This document shows positions 1 through 7,969 of a stretch of DNA of 64,000 bases, one piece after another. The stretch is taken from the NCBI RefSeq assembly GCF_009695585.1, contig NZ_VUNR01000001.1, positions 143,699 to 207,698 of the forward strand, in the 5' to 3' direction. This DNA comes from Anaerovibrio slackiae (GTDB lineage: Bacteria > Bacillota > Negativicutes > Selenomonadales > Selenomonadaceae). Both the position numbers and the translations under genes were made by a program. The notes beneath the pieces were generated by a model. It was not told the DNA's origin. It worked only from the letters and a program-made list of their open reading frames with translations, and did no database searches. Numbering within the stretch: position 1 is the stretch's first letter; every line of letters starts with the position of its first letter.

Positions 1-1
1 G

Positions 2-325
2 GCGGCGGCACTTTTGCACAGGCCGAAAATCCTGTTTCTTGATGAGCCCACCAGCGGCATTGACCCGGAGGCAAGGCAGAATTTCTGGCAGCAGATTGCC
101 AGGCTGTCAGCTGCCGGTACGACGATTATTGTCACTACCCATTTTATGGAGGAAGCGGAGTATTGTGACCGCATCATGATTCAGGACCACGGGGAAATGC
201 TGATTCTGGGCAGCCCGGAAGAAATCCGCCGGCGGCTGGGAATGCCGGGGGCCGGTATGAATGAGATTTTTATTGCCATCGTGGAACAGGCAAGGCAGCA
301 GGAAGGAAGTGGCAAGCATGGCTGA
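2..325 (+). CDS. ABC transporter ATP-binding protein, C-terminal part (cut by window start)
   Basis: Only the last ~107 residues are in the window; the reading frame is open back to base 2, so the gene begins upstream. The Walker B/D-loop segment ILFLDEPTSGID and the H-loop segment TTHFMEEAEYCD are both present, which identifies the nucleotide-binding subunit of an ABC exporter. It would hydrolyse ATP at the inner face of the membrane to drive the two ABC-2 permeases that follow. Its stop overlaps the start of the first permease by 8 bp, a sign of translational coupling. The set ATPase, permease, permease, TetR regulator resembles the E. coli ybhF-ybhS-ybhR/cecR system, so drug or small-molecule efflux is the likely role; the substrate cannot be read from sequence. 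Confidence 0.9.
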   Translation, partial: AAALLHRPKILFLDEPTSGIDPEARQNFWQQIARLSAAGTTIIVTTHFMEEAEYCDRIMIQDHGEMLILGSPEEIRRRLGMPGAGMNEIFIAIVEQARQQEGSGKHG

Positions 326-1505
326 TAAGTCATTCAGCCGGAGAGGGCTTGGAATACCGGCCGAAGCTGGCAGGTCATTTAGCCCGGGGCGGCTTTGGGC
401 ACTGGTGAAAAAGGAATTTTTGCAGATCAAAAGGGACAGCAGCACCTTTTTGATGGGGGTGGTTCTGCCCATTATCCTGATCATCATCATGGGCTTCGGC
501 ATGTCTCTGGATGTGCGGAATGTGCCGGTGGCGGTAGTTCTTTTAGACAGCTCCCCCACAGCTAGGTCGGCTGTGAGTTTTGTGGAGGGCTCCGAGTATT
601 TTTCGCCTCACTATGTTACCAGCATGAAGGAAGCGGAGAAAATGCTGCTGTCCCATGAGGTGCATGCCGCCGTTGTGGTGCCGGGGGACTTTGCTGCCAG
701 AGCAACCACAGGCGGGGCAGAGGTGCAGGTGCTCCTAAATGGAGTGGAGGCGATTACCGCCATGTCCGCCCAGCGGTATATTGAGTCGGCGGTGCTGGCA
801 TGGGCTGCCAATAACGCCTTGTCGGCCTCATACGGTCAAGCAGGGACAGCTGCCGTGGGACAGGCAACAGTGGTAAGCCGGGTGTGGTTCAACGATGCCA
901 ATACCAGCACCTGGTTTTTCGTGCCGGGCATCCTGATGATGGTCATGACGCTATGCGGCGTGTTCCTGACGGCAGTGGTCATGGCCCGGGAGTGGGAGCG
1001 GGGAACATTGGAAGCCATCTTTGTCACCCCGGCCAGCCTTCTGGAAATCGTGCTGTCCAAAATCATCCCCTATTTCTGCGTGGCCTTTATCGGCTTCTGC
1101 CTGTGCCTGGTGGTGGGGCGTGTGCTGTATGATTTGCCCATGCGGGGCTCCCTGGCGGTGATTTTATTTGCCTCCATGCTGTATATCATCGTGGCATTGG
1201 GGCTGGGGCTGACCATTTCCGCCGTGACCAAGAATCAGTTCCTTGCCTGCCAGGTTTCCATGCTGGTGAGCTTTTTGCCCTCCATGATGCTGTCAGGCTT
1301 TCTCTTTGATTTGCATTCAGAGCCCTTGGCCATCCAGGTCATCAGCCAGATTTTTCCTGCCACCCATTATTTACAGCTGATAAAATCCTTGTTTTTGGCT
1401 GGCAACTACTGGCCGCTGATTGTGGAAAAGTGCCTTTTGCTGGCTGGCTATGGGGGGCTGTTTATCGGGCTGGCCTTCCGGCTGACGAAAAGAAGGGTTG
1501 GGTGA
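318..1505 (+). CDS. ABC-2 type transporter permease (YbhS-like)
   Basis: This is a 395-residue membrane protein. The chosen ATG (MADKSFSRR) has a GGAAGGAAG Shine-Dalgarno just upstream; a longer frame back to 261 would sit inside the ATPase gene. One hydrophobic helix lies near residues 35-55 (LMGVVLPIILIIIMGF), followed by a large extracytoplasmic domain of ~150 residues. A cluster of five helices then fills the C-terminal half, with the conserved AREWERGTLEAIFVTPAS segment. That is the ABC2_membrane_3 architecture shared by YbhS/YbhR and DrrB-like exporters. It is the first of two paralogous permeases and probably forms a heterodimer with the next gene product. The final codons lie inside a 32-bp tandem repeat that continues into the next gene. 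Confidence 0.9.
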   Translation: MADKSFSRRGLGIPAEAGRSFSPGRLWALVKKEFLQIKRDSSTFLMGVVLPIILIIIMGFGMSLDVRNVPVAVVLLDSSPTARSAVSFVEGSEYFSPHYVTSMKEAEKMLLSHEVHAAVVVPGDFAARATTGGAEVQVLLNGVEAITAMSAQRYIESAVLAWAANNALSASYGQAGTAAVGQATVVSRVWFNDANTSTWFFVPGILMMVMTLCGVFLTAVVMAREWERGTLEAIFVTPASLLEIVLSKIIPYFCVAFIGFCLCLVVGRVLYDLPMRGSLAVILFASMLYIIVALGLGLTISAVTKNQFLACQVSMLVSFLPSMMLSGFLFDLHSEPLAIQVISQIFPATHYLQLIKSLFLAGNYWPLIVEKCLLLAGYGGLFIGLAFRLTKRRVG

Positions 1506-1586
1506 TGATGATGGCAGGAGCAAGAAGGTTTGGGTGATGACGATGGCAGGATTAAGAAGGGGTGGATGATGACGATGGCAGGATTG
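1491..1586 (+). repeat. Three tandem 32-bp units spanning a gene junction
   Basis: Units run 1491-1522, 1523-1554 and 1555-1586 with a few mismatches. Each begins AGAAGG and contains a GATGAYGATGGCAGGA core, so every unit carries a Shine-Dalgarno plus ATG codons. The first unit overlaps the last codons and the stop of the upstream permease; the third holds the start of the downstream permease. Seen directly in the sequence. Confidence 0.93.
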
Positions 1587-2717
1587 TGGCAGGAAAAGCT
1601 GGTGGTTTTTGTGCGCCGCCTGCTTTTTATGTGCCAGAAGGAGCTTTTGACTACTTTGAAGGACAAAAGGATGCGGGCCATGATGGTGGTGCCTGCCCTG
1701 ATGCAGGGTTTTTTGTTCGGCTATGCCGCCAGCTACAACCTTGATAATGTACCCTATGCTGTGGTAGATGAGTCCCACAGCGAGGCTTCCCGGAGCCTTC
1801 TGGGGCACTTTGCCGGTTCCGGCTGCTTTCAGCAGGCGGCTTATCTGACCAGCCCCCATGAGCTGGGCAGCTTGATTGATAGTGAGCAGATTATTATGGC
1901 GGTGGTGATACCCCGGGACTTTGAGCAGAAGCTGCAGCGGGGTGAGCTGGCAGAGGTGCAGGTAATAGCCGATGGCAGGAACAGTTCCGTAGCCGGGATG
2001 GCAACAGGCTATGCCGGGCAGGTGGTGGCGGCATGGAACCGGGAGCGGCTGGCGGAGGCAGGCCTCACCGGGGGACAGGTGGAGGTCAGGAGCCGTACCT
2101 GGTTCAACCCCAATCAGATTACACGCTGGATTTTTTCCCCGGGGCTGATTGCCATGATTGCCTTCGTGCAGGTGCTGCTGCTGGCCGGCATGTCCATTGC
2201 CCGGGAAAGGGAGCAGGGCACTTTTGACCAGCTGATGGTTACGCCCCTGTCCCCGGCGGAGATTTTGCTGGGCAAGGCGGTGCCACCCATGCTGATCGGG
2301 CTGGTGCAGAGCACGATTCTTTTCTGCATCGCCAGGTTCTGGTTCCAGATACCTTTTGCAGGCTCTCTTGTGACCTTGTATCTGGCACTGATACTTTTTA
2401 TTTTCAGCCTGATTGGCGTGGGGCTGATGATTTCCGCCATTTCAGATAGTATGCAGCAGGTCATGGTATACTTGATGGTGCTGATGATGCCCATGGTGCT
2501 GCTGTCGGGGCTGACAACGCCGGTTATCAACATGCCTGATGTTTTGCAGTACGCCACTTATGCAGACCCATTGCGATTTGCGGTGGATGCGGTGCGGCGG
2601 ATTTATCTGGAGGGGGCGGCGGCAGGTGAGCTGCTGGGGGATTTTGTGCCCCTGCTGATTATCGCTGCCGTAACCTTGCCTTTGTCGGGCTGGCTGTTTT
2701 ATAATAAAACTGTGTAA
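1566..2717 (+). CDS. ABC-2 type transporter permease (YbhR-like)
   Basis: This second exporter permease is about 383 residues and paralogous to the preceding one: an N-terminal helix, an extracytoplasmic domain, then five C-terminal helices with the diagnostic AREREQGTFDQLMVTPLSPAE segment. Several in-frame ATGs (1566, 1569, 1575) lie in the third 32-bp repeat; 1566 or 1569 fits best behind AGAAGGGG. The gene should form the membrane channel with its neighbour, powered by the ATPase at the window start. Because the repeats duplicate initiation sites, the number of translation starts for this gene is ambiguous. Its end is 19 bp from the TetR gene, so regulator and transporter are probably co-transcribed. 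Confidence 0.9.
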   Translation: MMTMAGLWQEKLVVFVRRLLFMCQKELLTTLKDKRMRAMMVVPALMQGFLFGYAASYNLDNVPYAVVDESHSEASRSLLGHFAGSGCFQQAAYLTSPHELGSLIDSEQIIMAVVIPRDFEQKLQRGELAEVQVIADGRNSSVAGMATGYAGQVVAAWNRERLAEAGLTGGQVEVRSRTWFNPNQITRWIFSPGLIAMIAFVQVLLLAGMSIAREREQGTFDQLMVTPLSPAEILLGKAVPPMLIGLVQSTILFCIARFWFQIPFAGSLVTLYLALILFIFSLIGVGLMISAISDSMQQVMVYLMVLMMPMVLLSGLTTPVINMPDVLQYATYADPLRFAVDAVRRIYLEGAAAGELLGDFVPLLIIAAVTLPLSGWLFYNKTV

Positions 2718-2736
2718 AAGGTCAGGTGGGTATTTT

Positions 2737-3417
2737 ATGAACATGGAAAATAAAAAAACAGGAAGCCTGAAAAAAGGTGAACCTAAGAGGCAGCAGCGGG
2801 ATGACGGCAGGCAGACACGGGAAAGGCTTTTGGAATGTGCCGGTATCCTGGCGGCCCAGAAGGGCTTTTCCCTGGTGACCAGCAAGGAAATCTGCCAGAT
2901 GGCAGGGACGAACCTGGCGGCCATAAACTATCATTTTGGCAGCCGCGAGGGGCTGTATGAGGCTCTTTTGTATCAGATACACCAGTTCATGGTCAATGAG
3001 GACAGCCTCCGGGAGATTGCCAGCAGGGACAGCTCCCCCAGGGAGAAGATTTCGGCCCTGGTGGACATGGTGGCGGAGCAGGCATGGAGCAGGGAAAACT
3101 GGCAGATGCAGGTCTGGAGCCGGGAGGTTATGCACACGGATCAGTCTGCCCATGTCAGCGCGGTGCTGATGCAGGTGGTGAAGGTGAAGGGAAGCCTGGC
3201 CCTGAAGCTGTTCAGCGATTATACGGGGCTGGCCATGGACGATATCAGGCTGTACATCTGCTTTTTCTGCTTTATGGCGCCTATACTGCTGGTGACTTAT
3301 GGCAAGCACAGCAATATTGAGTATCAGAAGATGGTTCATATCAGCTGCAGTGACGGGGAGCTTTTGAGCCATATCAAAAAGTTCTGCTTTGCAGGGCTGG
3401 ACAGCTATAGAAAATGA
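2737..3417 (+). CDS. TetR/AcrR-family transcriptional regulator (CecR-like)
   Basis: A 226-residue protein. Residues ~25-70 form a TetR helix-turn-helix with the typical TSKEICQMAGTNLAAINYHFGSREGLYEALL pattern (split here into its parts: ICQMAG turn, then INYHFGSREGLY recognition helix and exit). The C-terminal ligand domain resembles the DUF1956 domain of E. coli CecR (YbiH), which represses its neighbouring ABC exporter genes. It lies directly downstream of the two permease genes in the same direction, so local autoregulation of the exporter operon is likely. No operator palindrome could be assigned because the operon promoter lies outside the window. Inducer unknown. Confidence 0.88.
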   Translation: MNMENKKTGSLKKGEPKRQQRDDGRQTRERLLECAGILAAQKGFSLVTSKEICQMAGTNLAAINYHFGSREGLYEALLYQIHQFMVNEDSLREIASRDSSPREKISALVDMVAEQAWSRENWQMQVWSREVMHTDQSAHVSAVLMQVVKVKGSLALKLFSDYTGLAMDDIRLYICFFCFMAPILLVTYGKHSNIEYQKMVHISCSDGELLSHIKKFCFAGLDSYRK

Positions 3418-3477
3418 TTAGGTTGGGGATAGCCAATCCCCCTATATATTTTTGCAATATGCAAGGGAGTGGTGGTA

Positions 3478-3675
3478 GTGAGGTTTGAAAAGGATTTTAC
3501 CAGCAGGCACCGGCTGAAGGAATGGCTGGAGTCAAAGTCCTGGAAATTTGACAGCATGGAGACTTTTTACGACTGGCTGGAAAAGTTTATTGACGAGGGA
3601 AATATCCTTGCGGTGCGAGGGGAGTACATTGATTTTCAGGACTGTGTGGATGTGCTGGACAATCCCGAGGCATGA
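3478..3675 (+). CDS. Small hypothetical protein, 65 residues
   Basis: I do not recognise this family. The GTG at 3478 is chosen because AAGGGAG sits about 9 bp upstream; in-frame GTGs at 3469 and 3472 are too close to it. The product is acidic, soluble and rich in aromatic residues (WLESKSWKFDSMETFYDWLEKF), with no signal peptide, membrane segment or metal motif. It follows the TetR gene by 60 bp on the same strand and precedes the promoter of the NSS transporter gene, so it may be the last gene of the exporter operon. Coding is supported by the Shine-Dalgarno and by third-position GC like its neighbours. Confidence 0.6.
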   Translation: MRFEKDFTSRHRLKEWLESKSWKFDSMETFYDWLEKFIDEGNILAVRGEYIDFQDCVDVLDNPEA

Positions 3676-3755
3676 ATGGATAGCATAGCTGCCCTGCCTG
3701 CCATGCCTGGTATCTGCCGGGTGCTTTCTTTTTGTATACATAGAACAAATTTCAT

Positions 3756-3784
3756 TTGCATACTTGTCTGTTTTATATTACAAT
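3756..3784 (+). promoter_or_regulatory. Sigma-A type promoter of the NSS transporter gene
   Basis: TTGCAT at 3756-3761, a 17-bp spacer and TACAAT at 3779-3784, ending 40 bp before the transporter ATG, which has an AGGAGGAA Shine-Dalgarno. Confidence 0.6.
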
Positions 3785-3824
3785 ACTGACTTGTGAATGT
3801 TTTTGTGTAGGAGGAAAGTTTTAG

Positions 3825-5183
3825 ATGGCGCGTGAGTCCTTTAATTCCCGTATCGGGTTTATTCTGGTTAGTGCCGGTTGTGCCATCGGCATAGGCAATG
3901 TATGGCGGTTTCCTTATGTGGCAGGCGAGAATGGCGGCGGCTTTTTTGTGCTGTTTTATCTCCTGTTCCTGCTGATTATGGGGCTGCCGGTGCTGACTAT
4001 GGAGCTGGCTGTAGGGCGGCATACCCGAAAGAGTGCGGTGAGTGCCTACCGGGTGCTGAAGCCGGAGAATAAGCTGTGGCAGCTCCACGGCTGGGCTGCC
4101 CTGGCAGGCAATATCATCCTGATGCTGTATTATACCACGGTGTCAGGCTGGATGATGACGTATTTTTTCAAGTTTTTGCAAGGTGAGTTTTACGCCGGCC
4201 AGTCCGTTGAGGAGGTAGGCGGCGTGTTCAACAGCCTGCTGGCAAGTCCTTTGGAGATGGCTTTCTGGACGGTGCTGACCATTGTCCTTGGCTTTTTTGT
4301 GTGCAGCTTTGGCTTGCAGAAGGGACTGGAGCGTGTTACCAAGGTGATGATGGGGGCACTGCTGGTGCTGATTGTGGTGCTGGCGGTACATTCCCTGACC
4401 TTGGAAAGGGCTGCGGAGGGCATGAAGTTCTTTCTGATGCCCAACTGGGATATTGTGGAGCATGTAGGCTTTGGCAATATGATTACTGCCGCCATGAATC
4501 AGGCGTTTTTCACCCTGTCTTTGGGTATCGCTTCCATGGAGATTTTTGGCAGCTATATGTCCAAGGCTCATGGACTGGCTGGGGAATCTGTCCGCATCTG
4601 TGCCCTTGATACCTTTGTGGCTATTATGGCAGGCATGATTATTTTCCCGGCCTGCTTTGCTTTCGGCTTGCGGCCTGATGCCGGTCCGTCCTTGATTTTT
4701 ATTACCCTGCCTAACGTGTTTGTGAACATGTCAGGGGGGCAGCTGTGGGGCAGCCTGTTTTTCCTGTTTATGACTTTTGCCAGCCTGTCTACGGTGCTGG
4801 CGGTGTTTGAAAACATTATAGCTTTGTTCATCGATACCTTTGGCTGGAGCCGCAAGAAGGCGGTCATCTTTAACGGCATTTTGATTCTGGTGGGCAGCAT
4901 GCCGTGCGTGCTGGGCTTCAACGAGTGGAGCCATGTGACGCTGCTGGGGGACAGGGGGATTCTGGACAGCGAGGACTTCATTGTCAGCAACCTGCTGCTG
5001 CCGGGCGGTTCCCTGATTTATCTTTTGTTCTGCGTCAGCAGGTATGGCTGGGGCTTTGACAATTATTTGCAGGAGGCGAATATTGGCAGCGGCATGAAGA
5101 TTTCCTGCCGATGGAAGCCGTATTTGCAGTATGTGCTGCCGGTAATGCTGTTCTTCATCTTAGCAAGAGGCTTGATTACCTAA
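3825..5183 (+). CDS. Sodium-dependent transporter, NSS/SNF family
   Basis: A 452-residue polytopic inner-membrane protein with about 11-12 helices. The N-terminal segment SRIGFILVSAGCAIGIGNVWRFPY is the family signature: unwound helix 1 with the GNVWRFPY substrate and Na+ site. The bacterial members (LeuT, MhsT, TnaT) import amino acids or related compounds with Na+. The substrate here is not predictable. The gene has its own promoter and a strong terminator shared with the convergent gene, so it is a single-gene unit. Start at the ATG behind AGGAGGAAAG. Confidence 0.93.
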   Translation: MARESFNSRIGFILVSAGCAIGIGNVWRFPYVAGENGGGFFVLFYLLFLLIMGLPVLTMELAVGRHTRKSAVSAYRVLKPENKLWQLHGWAALAGNIILMLYYTTVSGWMMTYFFKFLQGEFYAGQSVEEVGGVFNSLLASPLEMAFWTVLTIVLGFFVCSFGLQKGLERVTKVMMGALLVLIVVLAVHSLTLERAAEGMKFFLMPNWDIVEHVGFGNMITAAMNQAFFTLSLGIASMEIFGSYMSKAHGLAGESVRICALDTFVAIMAGMIIFPACFAFGLRPDAGPSLIFITLPNVFVNMSGGQLWGSLFFLFMTFASLSTVLAVFENIIALFIDTFGWSRKKAVIFNGILILVGSMPCVLGFNEWSHVTLLGDRGILDSEDFIVSNLLLPGGSLIYLLFCVSRYGWGFDNYLQEANIGSGMKISCRWKPYLQYVLPVMLFFILARGLIT

Positions 5184-5200
5184 AAAATATGACAAAAAAA

Positions 5201-5236
5201 TTGGGACTGTTGCGTTGGTGGCAGTCCCAATTTTTT
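5201..5236. terminator. Bidirectional rho-independent terminator
   Basis: TTGGGACTG (5201-5209) pairs with CAGTCCCAA (5222-5230). A-tract on the left and T-tract on the right let it serve both the NSS transporter gene and the convergent minus-strand gene. Confidence 0.9.
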
Positions 5237-5239
5237 GTA

Positions 5240-6076
5240 TCAATAGTTCAATATCTTCTCCCTGAGGGCAGCAGCTGTCTGCTCCTTGTTGGTAGGGCTG
5301 AGATGGATGTTGTAGCCGATAAAGAGCGGCGAGGTAGGGTAGCGCGGCATCAGGCGCACATGCACCCTGCCCTCGTAGATGTAGAAGAAGATATTGTAGC
5401 TGAAGCTCTCCCTCTGATGGATGTCCCTGAGAAAGGACACGCCCCCCTGGATGTAGTCCGCCAAAGCGTTCATGGCTGCTGGCAGGGGCAGGGGTGCCGG
5501 TGACTGCTCAGTGCCGTCAGCGAAGCTCACCTTGTCGGAGTAGGCAGCTGGCAGCAGATTGATGTTGATTTCCGTAAAGCCCACATGAGGCTGGGTGGCA
5601 ATATTTATCTCCACGCCGTTTTTTTCTGCTACCTGGATGCCGTCAAACTCCTTCGGGTCATACATCAGCTCCGGCTGGATTTCCGGAAAGCCCACAATCT
5701 GCATGTGGGGATGGCGGATTGTGCCGCCGGAGAGAGGGCCGAAGTTCTTGAACAGCACCACTGCCTTGTAGTCACCGGAGTTGGTCATGGTGAGCCAGTG
5801 GCGCAGGGCGAAGCGGATAAGCCTGTGCATGTGCTCCGGGGTGTAGTCGGGAATGTCGCTTTCGCACTGGTCAGTTTCAATCAGCACCAGCTGGTCCGAG
5901 GGCACCATGACATTGTACTTGTTTTTCAGCAGGATGATATTGCCCTCGGTGGCCAGGATGCCGGTCAGGTTTTCCACATCGCAGAAAGGACAGGTGCTTT
6001 GATTGGGCAGGCCCGGGATGGTGCGGGGTTTCTTTCTGCCCACGGAAATGTTGAAGTCAAGTAAGTTTACGCTCAT
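5240..6076 (-). CDS. GalT/HIT-superfamily protein (DUF4931-like)
   Basis: A 278-residue protein. A CPFC pair near residues 29-32 recalls the N-terminal zinc ligands of galactose-1-phosphate uridylyltransferase, and GGTIRHPHMQIVGFPE near residues 137-152 carries an HxHxQ nucleotidyl-transfer motif. It is shorter than GalT (about 340-500 residues) and no galK or galE lies nearby, so the substrate is uncertain; the best description is a DUF4931-type GalT-like nucleotide transferase or hydrolase. The predicted active histidines are present. The gene is divergent from the SpoVB-like gene and convergent with the NSS transporter gene. Start is the first ATG in frame; a good Shine-Dalgarno lies unusually far upstream, beyond a hairpin. 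Confidence 0.75.
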   Translation of the reverse strand: MSVNLLDFNISVGRKKPRTIPGLPNQSTCPFCDVENLTGILATEGNIILLKNKYNVMVPSDQLVLIETDQCESDIPDYTPEHMHRLIRFALRHWLTMTNSGDYKAVVLFKNFGPLSGGTIRHPHMQIVGFPEIQPELMYDPKEFDGIQVAEKNGVEINIATQPHVGFTEININLLPAAYSDKVSFADGTEQSPAPLPLPAAMNALADYIQGGVSFLRDIHQRESFSYNIFFYIYEGRVHVRLMPRYPTSPLFIGYNIHLSPTNKEQTAAALREKILNY

Positions 6077-6087
6077 GTGTAAGGAAT

Positions 6088-6110
6088 CCCGGCTTCATCA
6101 GGCAGCCGGG
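6088..6110 (-). other. Hairpin in the 5' leader of the GalT-like gene
   Basis: CCCGGCT (6088-6094) pairs with AGCCGGG (6104-6110). On the minus strand the purine-rich GAGAGGAGG lies upstream of this hairpin, and the ATG 12 bp downstream of it has no clear Shine-Dalgarno of its own. Confidence 0.55.
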
Positions 6111-6140
6111 CTCCTGCCTCCTCTCAAAAAAATAGTCTGC

Positions 6141-6169
6141 TTGCAGAGTTTTGTATTAGATGATATAAT
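6141..6169 (+). promoter_or_regulatory. Promoter of the SpoVB-like flippase gene
   Basis: TTGCAG at 6141-6146, 17-bp spacer, perfect TATAAT at 6164-6169; leader of about 115 nt before the ATG. Confidence 0.65.
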
Positions 6170-6290
6170 TTTGCTGTTATAGTGTAAGATGGAGAGGCTA
6201 TGTTTATAGCCCTTTCTTAATTATAGCTAGATTAGGAAGGATTTGCAACTGAGGCAAATCCCACTAAAAAGGCGGTGAAGGTTTCTCGTT

Positions 6291-7964
6291 ATGCAGGAAA
6301 AAGAAGTTGATGAGAAGAAAAAATCCAGCAAGGCGGAGTCCTTTCTGAAGGGCACCCTGATTCTGACGGTTGCTGGTGTAGTGGTGAAGGTTATCGGTTC
6401 CCTGAACTGGATTTTTGTGTCTAGAATCCTGGGGGGCGAGGGTATCGGGCTGTACCAGATGGCATTTCCGATTTACTTTTTTGCCCTCAGTGTCTCTACG
6501 GCAGGGGTGCCGGTGGCGATTTCCATCATTACGGCAGAGCGGGTGGCCCTGAAGGATATTTTCGGGGCAAAGCGGATTTTCAGGATTTCCATGTCCCTGA
6601 TGTTTGTGACGGGCTTGATTTTTACTGCCCTGACTTATTTTGGCGCCCAATGGCTGATTGACTGGCACTTCATCCGGGATGCCAGGGCATACTGGTCCGT
6701 GGTGGCACTGGCACCGGCGATTTTCTTCGTGACGCTTCTGGCAAGCTCAAGGGGATATTTGCAGGGCTGGCAGCGCATGACGCCAACGGCTGTCTCCCAG
6801 ATTGTGGAGCAGATTTTCCGGGTTGTCACCATGATTTTGTTCGCCAGCCTGTTTTTGCCCTGGGGACTGGATTTTGCGGCGGCAGGTGCCAGCCTGGGTG
6901 CCTTTGCCGGTGCAGTGGCCGGCCTTCTGGTGCTGGTGTATTTCCACTGGAAGCTGGAAAGGGACATCAAAAATGAGTATGGCAGGGATATAAAGCCCCT
7001 GCCGGAGTCGGAGCGTTCCTCCACCTGGAAGATTATCAAGCGTATTTTTGCCCTGTCTCTGCCGGTGTCCGCTGCCAGCATCATGCTGCCGGTGGTGTCC
7101 AACCTCGACCTGGCCATCGTGCCCCAGCGGCTGGAGGTGGCAGGCTACAGCGTCAACGAGGCCACGGAGCTGTTCGGCTATCTTACGGGCATGGCTGTGC
7201 CACTGGTGAACCTTGCCACCATCCTGACGGCTTCCCTGGCGGTCAGCCTGGTACCGGCCATTTCCAAGGCACGGGCCTTGAAGGATGACAAGCTGGTATT
7301 CAGCCAGACGGCTTCCGGGGTGCGCATTTCCAACTTTGTGTGCTTCCCGGCCTTTGTCATCGTCTTTGTGCTGGCAACGCCGATTTCCACCTTGATTTAC
7401 AATGCGCCGGGGGCAGGTCCTGCGGTGCTGGTGTCTTCCTTCAGCATTGTGCTGCTGGGCTTGCATCAGGTTTCTACGGCAGTTTTGCAGGGGCTGGGGC
7501 ATCCTTCCATCCCTATGGTGAACATGATTATTGCCGCCGGTTTCAAGGTAGTGCTGAACTGGGTGCTGACGGCACAGCCGTCCCTGGGCATCATGGGTGC
7601 GGCCTGGGCTACGGCTGCCGATATGGGTGTGGCGGCCATCATCAATATGTACTTTATCCATCGCTATATAGGCTACCGGATTGAGCTGCCTCAGTTTATC
7701 AAGACCATTGCGGCTGCGGCGGTCATGGCGGTTTCAGTTTATTTCTTCTACGGCTTTACCATGGAATGGTGGGGCAGCAACGTATTTTCCACCTTTGCAG
7801 CCGTGCCTGTAGGCTGCATCGTATATCTAGCAGTGCTGCTGGTCATTGGCGGCATGCTGGAGGAGGATATTGCCCGCATTCCGATGATTGGTGCCTACAG
7901 CATCAGGGCATTGAGGCGCATTGGCGTGTTCAAGGACACAACTTCTGGCAAGGAGGCTGCCTGA
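6291..7964 (+). CDS. Polysaccharide/lipid flippase, SpoVB/YtgP type (MOP superfamily)
   Basis: A 557-residue protein with about 14 membrane helices after a charged 18-residue N-terminus. The opening segment FLKGTLILTVAGVVVKVIGSLNWIFVSRILG is typical of SpoVB/YtgP members of the MATE-like MOP flippases, relatives of MurJ. Family members move lipid-linked cell-wall or polysaccharide precursors across the inner membrane, so this may be a lipid II flippase. It is followed 5 bp later by a lipid kinase gene and so probably shares a transcript with it. Start is the ATG after a GGCGGTGAAGG stretch. Confidence 0.88.
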   Translation: MQEKEVDEKKKSSKAESFLKGTLILTVAGVVVKVIGSLNWIFVSRILGGEGIGLYQMAFPIYFFALSVSTAGVPVAISIITAERVALKDIFGAKRIFRISMSLMFVTGLIFTALTYFGAQWLIDWHFIRDARAYWSVVALAPAIFFVTLLASSRGYLQGWQRMTPTAVSQIVEQIFRVVTMILFASLFLPWGLDFAAAGASLGAFAGAVAGLLVLVYFHWKLERDIKNEYGRDIKPLPESERSSTWKIIKRIFALSLPVSAASIMLPVVSNLDLAIVPQRLEVAGYSVNEATELFGYLTGMAVPLVNLATILTASLAVSLVPAISKARALKDDKLVFSQTASGVRISNFVCFPAFVIVFVLATPISTLIYNAPGAGPAVLVSSFSIVLLGLHQVSTAVLQGLGHPSIPMVNMIIAAGFKVVLNWVLTAQPSLGIMGAAWATAADMGVAAIINMYFIHRYIGYRIELPQFIKTIAAAAVMAVSVYFFYGFTMEWWGSNVFSTFAAVPVGCIVYLAVLLVIGGMLEEDIARIPMIGAYSIRALRRIGVFKDTTSGKEAA

Positions 7965-7969
7965 TTGTT

